From positions 1 to 39,293 of the forward strand of contig CAISJD010000002.1 in NCBI GenBank assembly GCA_903885605.1: 39,293 nt of DNA. Direction: 5' to 3'. The notes below the pieces were generated by a model. The model ran no database searches. It was given only the letters and a program-made list of their open reading frames with translations, and was not told the DNA's origin. Source of the stretch: an uncultured Chthonomonas sp. Its GTDB lineage: Bacteria > Armatimonadota > Chthonomonadetes > Chthonomonadales > CAJBBX01. Made by a program: the position numbers and the translations under genes. Positions 1 to 8,598 of this stretch are shown here, piece by piece (position 1 is the first letter of the stretch; every line of letters begins with the position of its first letter).

Positions 1-100
1 AACGAACGGCACGAAGTGCCCCTTCGGGCACTCGAACCGGCCCGGCCACCGCACCTACCCGCCGTTGGAGTCGCCGAAGGGCGACTTCCCGCCGTTCGTT
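1..100. repeat. Inverted pair of REP-like palindromes
   Basis: Bases 1-40 and the reverse complement of 61-100 match at 31 of 40 positions by my count, so the two arms form an inverted pair about 20 bp apart. Each arm has its own perfect 7-bp hairpin with a tetraloop: 15-21 with 26-32 (loop CTTC) and 69-75 with 80-86 (loop GAAG). Two base pairs in the stem differ between the arms and both swaps keep the pairing. The left edge may be cut by the window start. The layout resembles a bacterial interspersed mosaic element. An alternative is the 3' end of an unseen gene, because one forward frame is open here. Confidence 0.5.
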
Positions 101-164
101 GCCGCGGTTTCAACCGCCGGGCCCAACCCCTCGGCCCTCCCCCCTCCGCCGGTGCCGCAGCGCC

Positions 165-193
165 TTGCATACTCCTCGCCCTTGTGTTACACT
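165..193 (+). promoter_or_regulatory. Possible sigma70-type promoter of the HEAT-like gene
   Basis: TTGCAT at 165-170 and TACACT at 188-193 are separated by 17 bp. The expected start of transcription is near 200, giving a leader of about 35 nt that carries the GGGGAGGG ribosome binding site at 223-230. The -35 box matches consensus only moderately. Confidence 0.4.
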
Positions 194-235
194 TCGCCAC
201 TGGTGCAGCCGCAGCGACTCTTGGGGAGGGCGCCG

Positions 236-1225
236 ATGCTCTGGTGGGGCCGCAAGGACGGTGAGGGAGCCGCGCGAAGCGGCCGCGGGCTGGACCATCT
301 GGTGCAGGCCGTCACGGAACGGTTCGATGGGGTGGCTGCCGGGGAGCTGCAGCGCCGGGGCTGGCGGCCGTTGACGCCGCACCAGCGGATCGGCTGGGCC
401 ATCGCCACGGGCGACTACGCCGACCTGACGCACTACCCCGAGGACGCCGTAGAGGCTATGCAGCGCTCGGAGCATATGCACGAGTGGTGTACGCCCGTGT
501 TGCACGCCCTCGATGCCATGAACACCGTCCATGCCCGCGCCCTGCTGGTGCAGGCCGTGCGGACACGGTGGCGCGCCGGTGACTGGGACGCCTTCTGCGG
601 CCAGTCGCTTCGCGACGCGGACGTGGCCGCAGGCATGGCCGAAGAGCTGGCGGAGGGGTTCGACGGCCGCGTCGCCCGCGCGCTGGCCGAGGTAGGCTGG
701 GCGCCCGCCACCATGGACCAGTATGTGGCCCTGGCCATCGCCAACCGCGACCTGGCGAGGGCGGCCGCCTGCGGCTCCGAGGCCGTGCCGGCCCTGGTGC
801 GCGCCATGGGATGCCTCTCCGACACGCACGATATCGTCGAGGCCCTGGCCTCCATCCGCACTCCGGAGGCCGCCGCCGCCGTGGTATCGGCCCTGCGGGA
901 AAGCTGGGCCAAGGGCCGCGCCCGCTGGACCGACTTCGACACCGTCACCGGGTGCGGAGCCGCCGCCGTTCCACCGCTCATCGACCTCATGGTCAACGAC
1001 CCCACGCACACGACCATCGCCATGGAGATGCTCTCGGCGCTGGCCGGCCAACCCCAATGCCTGGACGAGGCCGCGTTGCAGGCCCTCGCCGCCATGCCCG
1101 ACGTCCACCACATCCACTACATGCCCGAAGACCCGCGCGGCTACGACGAGGTGCTGGACTGCTCCGGCCTCCGAGCCGCCGCCCAGGCGGAGATGGAGAG
1201 GCGGCAAGGGCAGGCGCCGGGCTGA
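236..1225 (+). CDS. Uncharacterised HEAT-like alpha-helical repeat protein
   Basis: A 329-residue protein of unknown function. It is rich in alanine and leucine and looks all-helical. A segment with the pattern GW-x-P-x-T-x-x-Q followed by AIA-x-x-D occurs near residue 40 and again near residue 145, which suggests duplicated HEAT-like units; stretches such as AAAVPPLIDLM also fit HEAT repeats. There is no signal peptide, membrane segment or catalytic motif that I recognise. The frame stays open upstream to the window edge, but ATG 236 is preceded at 5 nt by GGGGAGGG and by a plausible promoter, so I chose that start. A scaffold or protein-binding role is a guess from the fold class only. The next gene starts 130 bp downstream and may be separately transcribed. 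Confidence 0.75.
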   Translation: MLWWGRKDGEGAARSGRGLDHLVQAVTERFDGVAAGELQRRGWRPLTPHQRIGWAIATGDYADLTHYPEDAVEAMQRSEHMHEWCTPVLHALDAMNTVHARALLVQAVRTRWRAGDWDAFCGQSLRDADVAAGMAEELAEGFDGRVARALAEVGWAPATMDQYVALAIANRDLARAAACGSEAVPALVRAMGCLSDTHDIVEALASIRTPEAAAAVVSALRESWAKGRARWTDFDTVTGCGAAAVPPLIDLMVNDPTHTTIAMEMLSALAGQPQCLDEAALQALAAMPDVHHIHYMPEDPRGYDEVLDCSGLRAAAQAEMERRQGQAPG

Positions 1226-1248
1226 CATCGCCCAAACCACGGTAAGAT
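1222..1248 (+). promoter_or_regulatory. Weak promoter candidate before the methyltransferase
   Basis: CTGACA at 1222-1227 overlaps the stop codon of the upstream gene and TAAGAT follows at 1243-1248. The spacer is only 15 bp, shorter than usual, so this is a weak call. The remaining gap to 1355 shows nothing else clear. Confidence 0.2.
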
Positions 1249-1355
1249 GATGCCGGTCCGCGCACCTCTTCGCGGGCAGGGCGCCCATTGCACTTCACCG
1301 GATCGAGCAAGCCCGGCGACCGGTTCCCATCTCGATGATGTGGTGAGGGACTGAT

Positions 1356-2111
1356 ATGGCATCTGGACTGCGGGAAATGCTCGCGGTGGCGCGGACCGTG
1401 CGGCGGGACCTCGGAACGGGGCGCGCCGTGGCCGTCCTGGCGCACAAGTGGTGGCGCAAGCTCCGGCGCCAGAAGCCGCCGAACACCTTGGAGGCCAACC
1501 TCGAGGTCTGGGAAACGCACGACTGGTCGGAGGCCGGCGACGAGTGGACGCCTTCGCCCGAGTGGAAGCAGGCCGTCCTCTACGAGTTCCTCTATGAGTA
1601 CATGCCGCGCCAGGGCGCGCTGCTGGAGATCGGGCCCGGCGGCGGACGCTGGACCGAGCACCTCGCGCCGCTTGCCCGAGCACTGACGCTCGTGGACCTG
1701 ACGCCGGCCTGCATCGGCCTCTGCCGAGCGCGCTTCGCCGATCACAAGCATATCGAGTACCACGTCAACGACGGCCGCTCACTGCCCTTCGTGCCCGACG
1801 CGAGCATTGACGGCATCTGGTCGTTCGACACGTTCGTCCATATCGCGCCGCCGGATATCCACAGCTATGTCAAGGAGTTCGCGCGCATCCTGAAGCCACA
1901 CGGCGTGGCCGTGATCCACCACGCCCGAGCCGGAGCCTACAGCCGTAGCTGGCGCAGCGACATGACGGCCGAGCATATGCAGGAGTTCTGCCGCGACTTC
2001 CGGCTCCAGGTGGCGCTTCAGCAAGACAGCCTGGCTGGAGGAACCATCCCGCTCTACCAGATGGCCACCCAGACCAAGCCCGACGTGGTCACGGTCATCC
2101 GGAAGGCATAG
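1356..2111 (+). CDS. Class I SAM-dependent methyltransferase
   Basis: A 251-residue cytosolic protein with a Rossmann-type methyltransferase domain from about residue 85. Motif I reads LLEIGPGGG at residues 89-97, the acidic residue that would hold the SAM ribose is D114 at the end of the next strand, and a post-I segment with D-G-R-S-L-P-F follows near residues 129-135. The segment ILKPHGVAVIHHA near 168-180 fits the motif III strand. The first 80 residues are basic and helical and may bind the acceptor. The acceptor cannot be named; related proteins act on sugars, lipids or small metabolites. ATG 1356 has GAGGG about 7 nt upstream. It stands alone between two long intergenic stretches. Confidence 0.85.
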   Translation: MASGLREMLAVARTVRRDLGTGRAVAVLAHKWWRKLRRQKPPNTLEANLEVWETHDWSEAGDEWTPSPEWKQAVLYEFLYEYMPRQGALLEIGPGGGRWTEHLAPLARALTLVDLTPACIGLCRARFADHKHIEYHVNDGRSLPFVPDASIDGIWSFDTFVHIAPPDIHSYVKEFARILKPHGVAVIHHARAGAYSRSWRSDMTAEHMQEFCRDFRLQVALQQDSLAGGTIPLYQMATQTKPDVVTVIRKA

Positions 2112-2498
2112 GCCCCCGCACGCAGTTCCCCGGCAGGCGCAGCGGGACCACGGCGTCGCGAGCCGTTGGTTCGTGCGGGCCGGCCGCGTGGCCTCTCGCC
2201 TTCGGGGTTCAGTTCAGCGACCGGTTGGACTGACGCGCCGCCGCGGGCGCGAGGCACCGCGGCGGCTCGTGGAGGTCTTGCCGCGTTAGCGGCGCCCGAC
2301 CTCCGGGGCGTGAACCCAGACCTTCATTACGCTTGGCCCTCCCTTCCGTAGCGCGTTGGGCCGCGCCACCACAGCCCTATCGCGCCGGGACGGGCCCCTG
2401 GTAAGCGCCTCCGGCGGCGCGCGCCTTCCACGGGAACCCTTAAGCCGCCGTTCCCATACATTGCTATTGAGGCAATCCTGGGGCCATGGAGGGGCGAG
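2112..2498. other. Gene-free stretch with three adjacent hairpins
   Basis: No convincing gene lies in these 387 bp. Three strong inverted repeats follow one another. The first is 2209-2216 with 2226-2233 (8 bp, one G-T pair). The second is 2237-2245 with 2258-2266 (9 bp, perfect). The third is nested: 2271-2277 with 2298-2304 outside and 2280-2284 with 2289-2293 inside, around a GTTA loop. Together they could be a structured RNA, a leader of the protease gene or a repeat element. The strand is unknown. The downstream part to 2498 holds a weak TACATT (2457-2462) and the GAGGGG ribosome binding site of the next gene. Confidence 0.5.
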
Positions 2499-3593
2499 AT
2501 GAAGTGGGACTGGAATGTGGGGTCATACGCCGGCATTGCGGTGCGCGTGCATGCCACTTTCGTTCTGCTGCTTGCCTGGGTCGGTGGAAGCCACCTGCTG
2601 GGCGGGCGGGGAGTGACCGGCGCGGCGGCAGCGGTGGGCTTCATCACGGCGCTGTTCGCGTGCGTGGTGCTGCATGAGTTCGGCCACGCGCTGATGGCCC
2701 GCCGCTTCGGCATCCGAACGCGCGACATCACTCTCTACCCCATCGGCGGCGTGGCGCGGCTGGAGAGGATGCCCGATGACCCGAAGCAGGAGCTGTGGGT
2801 GGCGCTGGCCGGGCCGGCCGTGAACGTCGTGATCGCGGCGGCGCTCTTCATCTGGCTGCAGGCCACCCAGGCCATGCTACCCGTGGCCGAGCTGACCGTG
2901 GCCAAGGGTCCGTTCCTCGAGCGGCTCATGGGCGTGAACGTGGCTCTGGTGGCGTTCAACATGATCCCGGCCTTCCCCATGGACGGCGGCCGCGTGGTGC
3001 GCGCCCTGCTGGCCATGCGCATGGAGTACACCCGAGCCACCCAGGTCGCCGCCACGCTGGGGCAGGGCATGGCCATGCTCCTCGGCCTCTTCGGCGTGCT
3101 CGGCAACCCGATGCTGCTCTTCATCGCCTTCTTCGTCTGGATCGGCGCCGGGCAGGAGGCAGGCATGGTGCAGGTGAAGTCGGCGCTGGGCGGCATTCCC
3201 GTGCAGCGGGCCATGATCACCGACTTCGAGACCGTGACGCCGCACGACCCGCTCTCGCGTCCGGTGCAGATCCTCCTCACGCGGAGCCAGACCGACTTCC
3301 CGGTGGTCGACCCCTTCGGCATCGTGGGCATCCTCACCCGGGCGGACCTGATCGCCGGCCTGGCGCGCAACGGCGAGGCCATGACCGTGCGCGACGTGAT
3401 GCGCACCGACTTCACGGCTGTCGATGAGCGCGTCATGCTGGAAATCGCCTTCGCGCGGCTGCAGGAGTGCCAGTGCCGCACCATCGCCGTCCTGCGCGGG
3501 ACCGAGGTGGTGGGCATGGTGACCATGGACAACATGGGCGAGTTCCTGGCCGTGCAGGCTGCCCTCAAGCAGGCCGGGGCGAGGCAGGCATAG
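2499..3593 (+). CDS. Site-2 protease family zinc metalloprotease (M50) with CBS domains
   Basis: A 364-residue integral membrane protease. The zinc site HEFGH is at residues 59-63 and the second conserved motif NMIPAFPMDGGR spans about 154-165, supplying the aspartate ligand D162. At least four hydrophobic membrane segments surround these motifs. Residues from about 232 to 355 form two CBS repeats, with a DFPVV core in the first and GMVTMDN in the second, which usually sense adenine nucleotides. This M50-plus-CBS layout is the Rip3/SpoIVFB-like subgroup that cuts membrane proteins within the bilayer; its substrate here is unknown. ATG 2499 follows GAGGGGCGAG. No sigma or anti-sigma gene sits next to it, so its target must lie elsewhere. 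Confidence 0.93.
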   Translation: MKWDWNVGSYAGIAVRVHATFVLLLAWVGGSHLLGGRGVTGAAAAVGFITALFACVVLHEFGHALMARRFGIRTRDITLYPIGGVARLERMPDDPKQELWVALAGPAVNVVIAAALFIWLQATQAMLPVAELTVAKGPFLERLMGVNVALVAFNMIPAFPMDGGRVVRALLAMRMEYTRATQVAATLGQGMAMLLGLFGVLGNPMLLFIAFFVWIGAGQEAGMVQVKSALGGIPVQRAMITDFETVTPHDPLSRPVQILLTRSQTDFPVVDPFGIVGILTRADLIAGLARNGEAMTVRDVMRTDFTAVDERVMLEIAFARLQECQCRTIAVLRGTEVVGMVTMDNMGEFLAVQAALKQAGARQA

Positions 3594-3655
3594 GCGCGCG
3601 ACGCCGCGGGGGCCGCCGGTAAGCGCTTTCGGCGTTGCGGGTATGCTGCCCACGT

Positions 3656-3679
3656 CGCCGGGCCGCTACGGCCCCGGCG
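3656..3679 (+). other. Hairpin just upstream of the glycosidase-like gene
   Basis: CGCCGGG at 3656-3662 pairs with CCCGGCG at 3673-3679. It ends a few bases before the GGAGGGG ribosome binding site of the gene at 3696. It could be a terminator for the protease gene without a U-tract or a leader structure that controls translation. A TATGCT box lies at 3642-3647, without a good -35 box. Confidence 0.35.
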
Positions 3680-3695
3680 GGAGCGGAGGGGCACC

Positions 3696-5636
3696 ATGGG
3701 CGATAGGGCATCCGAGGCGCGCTGGGAACTGGGCGAGGGGCGGGGCATCGAGTGGCGGCCCGTGCGCGGGCGCGAGCTGCCGCACGAGGACCACGTGGAG
3801 ATGAGCGGCCGCAAGGTGAGCCTCATCGCCCGGTACGGCGTGGACCGCGGCCGCCGGCTTTCCCTCAGCCGCCACGTGGTCTGGCCCATGCTCCGGCTGA
3901 CGCGGGACGACGTGCGCGGCTACCTGGTGCGCGACTTCGGCGCCGAGGTGGAGCCCCGCATCACCATGAACGGCCGACGGTGGGAGCCGGGACGGGTGGC
4001 GCTGATCCGGTTCGACGGCATCCTGCAGATCGCCCACGAACCCGCCGACGGCATCACGCTGACGCGGAGCCTCTTCGCCTCACCGGACGACGAGGCCGTG
4101 GTGGAGATGTGGACGCTGGAGCTGCCCGAGAACGACAGCGACGGCGTGGCCGCTGCCCTGCCCGCGCTGGAACCCACGGAGACGCAGGGCATCTACGGCG
4201 CCTACCGCGTGGAAGCCTGGATGGAGACCGACGAACGCCGGGAGGCGGGCCGGCCCGACCGGATGCAGATCAGCTTCGGGGTGCGCGCGCAGGTCGTCGG
4301 CTCGCCTGTTCGGCGCCGCACCGCCGACGCACGCCTGGCGCGCCGGACCAAGCTGTTGCGCACGCTCTCCGAGACGCTGACGCTGGAGACGCCCGAGCCC
4401 GCGCTGGACCGGATGTTCGAGATGGCCAAGGTGCGCACCGCCGAGAGCGTCTTCGAGACCCGCATGGGGCTGGTCCACTCTCCCGGCGGGGGACGCTACT
4501 ACGGCGGCATCTGGGCCAACGACCAGGCCGAGTACTCCGGTCCCCTCTTCGCCTTCCTGGGCGAGCCCGGCGCCCGAGAGGCCGCGCTGCAGGCCTACCG
4601 CATCTACGCCACGCGCATGACGCCCGACTACGAGATGCTGCCCAGCTCCTTCGAGGTGGAGGGCGACGTGCTCTACCACGCCGGCGGCGACCGGGGCGAC
4701 GCGGCCATGGTGGCCTACGGCGCCTCCCGGTTCGCGCTGGCCGGCGGCGACCGGGCGGTGGCGCGCGAGCTGTGGCCCTCCATCCGCTGGTGCCTGGAGT
4801 ACTGCCGCCGCAAGACCAACGCCGCCGGGGTGGTCGAATCCGACACCGACGAGCTGGAGGGCCGCTTCCCCACGGGCACGGCCAACCTCTCCACCTCCTC
4901 GCTGGCCTACGGCGCCCTGCGCAGCGCGTCCTTCCTCGCCGCCGACCTGGGCCTTTCCGGCGAGGCCGCCGATTGCCGCCGCCGCGCTACAGACCTGCGC
5001 GAGGCCATCGAGCGCCACTTCGGCGCCGAGGTGGAGGGATACGCCACCTACCGCTACTTCGAGGGGTGCGAGGTGCTCCGCGCCTGGATCTGCCTGCCGT
5101 TGGTGATGGGCATCGACGAGCGGGCGCATGGCACCGTCGACGCCCTCTTCTCGCCTCGCCTCTGGACGCCCGACGGCCTGGCCACGCAGGCGGGCGATAC
5201 CACCTTCTGGGACCGATCCACGCTCTACGCCCTGCGCGGCGTGCTGGCCGCCGGCGAGACCGAGACCGCCCTCGCCCACCTGCTCGCCTACACCGAGCGG
5301 CGCCTGCTGGGCGACCACGTGCCCTATGCCGTGGAGGCGTGGCCCGAAGGCGGCCAGGCGCACCTCTCCGCCGAGAGCGCGCTCTACTGCCGCATCTTCA
5401 CCGAGGGCCTCTTCGGCATCGAGCCCACAGGGCTGCGGGCCTTCCGTTGCCGCCCGCGCCTGCCCGAGGAGTGGGACGGCATGGCCCTGCGCCACGCCCA
5501 GGCCTTCGGCGGCGACCTCGATGTCATCGTGGAGCGGACCGACGACGGCCTCTGCCTCACCGTAGAGCGCGACGGCCGCAGGGTCGTCCGCCGCGACCTG
5601 GCCCACGGCGACGGGGCCGAGGTCCGGATCAGGTAG
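3696..5636 (+). CDS. Six-hairpin glycosidase-like (alpha/alpha toroid) protein
   Basis: A 646-residue protein without a signal peptide. The first 220 residues look like a beta-sandwich, and from about residue 230 a helical (alpha/alpha)6 toroid follows. The segment GRYYGGIWANDQAEYSGPLFAFLG near residues 266-290 resembles the active-site rim of glucoamylase, trehalase and debranching-type glycosidases. The acidic cluster ESDTDELEG near 382-390 and the stretch AVEAWPEGGQAHLSAESALYCRIF near 545-568 fit later hairpins of the same fold. A role as a cytosolic exo-glycosidase is likely, but the family and substrate cannot be named from reading alone. ATG 3696 has GGAGGGG at the right distance. mnmG starts 15 bp after the stop, so the two may be cotranscribed. 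Confidence 0.7.
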   Translation: MGDRASEARWELGEGRGIEWRPVRGRELPHEDHVEMSGRKVSLIARYGVDRGRRLSLSRHVVWPMLRLTRDDVRGYLVRDFGAEVEPRITMNGRRWEPGRVALIRFDGILQIAHEPADGITLTRSLFASPDDEAVVEMWTLELPENDSDGVAAALPALEPTETQGIYGAYRVEAWMETDERREAGRPDRMQISFGVRAQVVGSPVRRRTADARLARRTKLLRTLSETLTLETPEPALDRMFEMAKVRTAESVFETRMGLVHSPGGGRYYGGIWANDQAEYSGPLFAFLGEPGAREAALQAYRIYATRMTPDYEMLPSSFEVEGDVLYHAGGDRGDAAMVAYGASRFALAGGDRAVARELWPSIRWCLEYCRRKTNAAGVVESDTDELEGRFPTGTANLSTSSLAYGALRSASFLAADLGLSGEAADCRRRATDLREAIERHFGAEVEGYATYRYFEGCEVLRAWICLPLVMGIDERAHGTVDALFSPRLWTPDGLATQAGDTTFWDRSTLYALRGVLAAGETETALAHLLAYTERRLLGDHVPYAVEAWPEGGQAHLSAESALYCRIFTEGLFGIEPTGLRAFRCRPRLPEEWDGMALRHAQAFGGDLDVIVERTDDGLCLTVERDGRRVVRRDLAHGDGAEVRIR

Positions 5637-5651
5637 GGGGCAGCAACCAGG

Positions 5652-7547
<1,896 letters not shown>

Positions 7548-7573
7548 CGGTACGCCATCTGTGCGCCGCCGTG

Positions 7574-7602
7574 TTGACAACTCCAATACCACGTCTTATA
7601 CT
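7574..7602 (+). promoter_or_regulatory. Strong sigma70-type promoter of the prepilin gene
   Basis: A perfect TTGACA at 7574-7579 and TATACT at 7597-7602 are separated by exactly 17 bp. Transcription should start near 7609, leaving a leader of about 97 nt. It is the best-matching promoter in the window and fits the high output expected of a pseudopilin gene. Confidence 0.85.
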
Positions 7603-7613
7603 GTAGATACGCC

Positions 7614-7633
7614 TGAGCGGCATGAGCCGCTCA
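7614..7633 (+). promoter_or_regulatory. Hairpin at the start of the prepilin leader
   Basis: TGAGCGG at 7614-7620 pairs perfectly with CCGCTCA at 7627-7633 around a 6-nt loop. It begins within a few bases of the predicted transcription start. It could protect the 5' end of the mRNA or be an operator site. Confidence 0.5.
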
Positions 7634-7705
7634 TGACGAGGTCAATGGGTTGCCCGTCCGGGCCGGGGCCGTTTCCGGCGGCCGTCCGTAGGAGAAAGGA
7701 TCACC

Positions 7706-8458
7706 ATGACACGACGTCGTGGCTTCACCCTCATTGAACTGCTCGTCGTCATCGCTATCATCGCCATTCTGGCGGCGATCCTCTTCCCGGTCTTCGCCAA
7801 AGCCAGGGAGAAGGCCCGCGGCGCCAGCTGCATCAGCAACCTGAAGCAGCTCTGCCTCGCCGCCCAGATGTACTCCCAGGACTATGACCAGATGAACTTC
7901 TGGTTCCGGGGCCGCCCCAGCACCACGGTCTACGCGGACAACGCCAAGACCCTCGTGGTTCCTCCCGCCGCCATGGGCGCCCCGAACTACAACTGGTTCA
8001 TGATTCGCGTCTTTCAGCCCTATATCAAGAACTTCGCCTGCTTCTACTGCCCGTCTGACAAGTACAAGACCCAGCACACCTTCACCTACCCGACACCCCC
8101 GGAGACCGGCTACGGCAGCGGCGTGACGCTGAACGCCGGCGTCCAGGACGACGCCTTCGTGCAGTGGCGGAGCCAGATGGCCTACGACCACTACTACAAC
8201 AGCTACCGCTTCTACAAGAGGCAGAGCGGCGACCCCTCCTGTGACCAGGACGACGCCCCGCCACCCTCCTTCTGGGACACGGAGTTCGTGAAGATCATCA
8301 ACGGCGTGACATATGATGTGACCCCGTACCGCTACCTGCTCTGGCTGGAGGAGCACGCCGTCCACGCGTCGGCCCAGAACGGGGGCATGTACGGCCGCAA
8401 CAGCGGCTTCCGAGACGGCCATGCCAAGTGGATGGTCGGCAACGAGAACGTCTTCTAG
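7706..8458 (+). CDS. Type II secretion/type IV pilin-like prepilin (pseudopilin with H..DG C-terminus)
   Basis: A 250-residue exported pilin-like protein. The class III leader is MTRRRG, followed by [24 protein letters not shown], so prepilin peptidase should cut after G6 and methylate F7; the glutamate E11 at position +5 of the mature protein is kept. The segment [20 protein letters not shown] continues the helix and is characteristic of the large Armatimonadota family. The rest is a globular domain, and the C-terminus has the H...[10 protein letters not shown] pattern of the H-x9-DG type of pseudopilin. Likely role: a surface or envelope assembly, with function unknown. ATG 7706 follows TAGGAGAAAGGA. 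It has its own strong promoter and a terminator-like hairpin after it, so it is probably monocistronic. Confidence 0.93.
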   Translation: MTRRRGFTLIELLVVIAIIAILAAILFPVFAKAREKARGASCISNLKQLCLAAQMYSQDYDQMNFWFRGRPSTTVYADNAKTLVVPPAAMGAPNYNWFMIRVFQPYIKNFACFYCPSDKYKTQHTFTYPTPPETGYGSGVTLNAGVQDDAFVQWRSQMAYDHYYNSYRFYKRQSGDPSCDQDDAPPPSFWDTEFVKIINGVTYDVTPYRYLLWLEEHAVHASAQNGGMYGRNSGFRDGHAKWMVGNENVF

Positions 8459-8480
8459 CCGGTGGTGAACGCATCGCCCG

Positions 8481-8502
8481 GGTCGGGGCCCGGAACCCGA
8501 CC
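8481..8502 (+). terminator. Terminator-like hairpin after the prepilin gene
   Basis: GGTCGGG at 8481-8487 pairs with CCCGACC at 8496-8502 around an 8-nt loop, 22 bp after the stop codon. There is no U-tract. A second small hairpin (CCGCAA 8533-8538 with TTGCGG 8541-8546) follows before the next gene. Confidence 0.5.
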
Positions 8503-8598
8503 TGAGCGACCCCTGACGCCCTGCCTGCCTGCCCGCAACCTTGCGGTTGGGCCGGCGGGGCGTCGGCCATTCCGGTTCTTGCCAATGGAGGCCTTCCC

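Noticed and set aside
2735-3889. 384-codon open frame on the minus strand
   Set aside because: Antisense shadow of the M50 protease; Ser/Arg/Met-rich with no recognisable domain.
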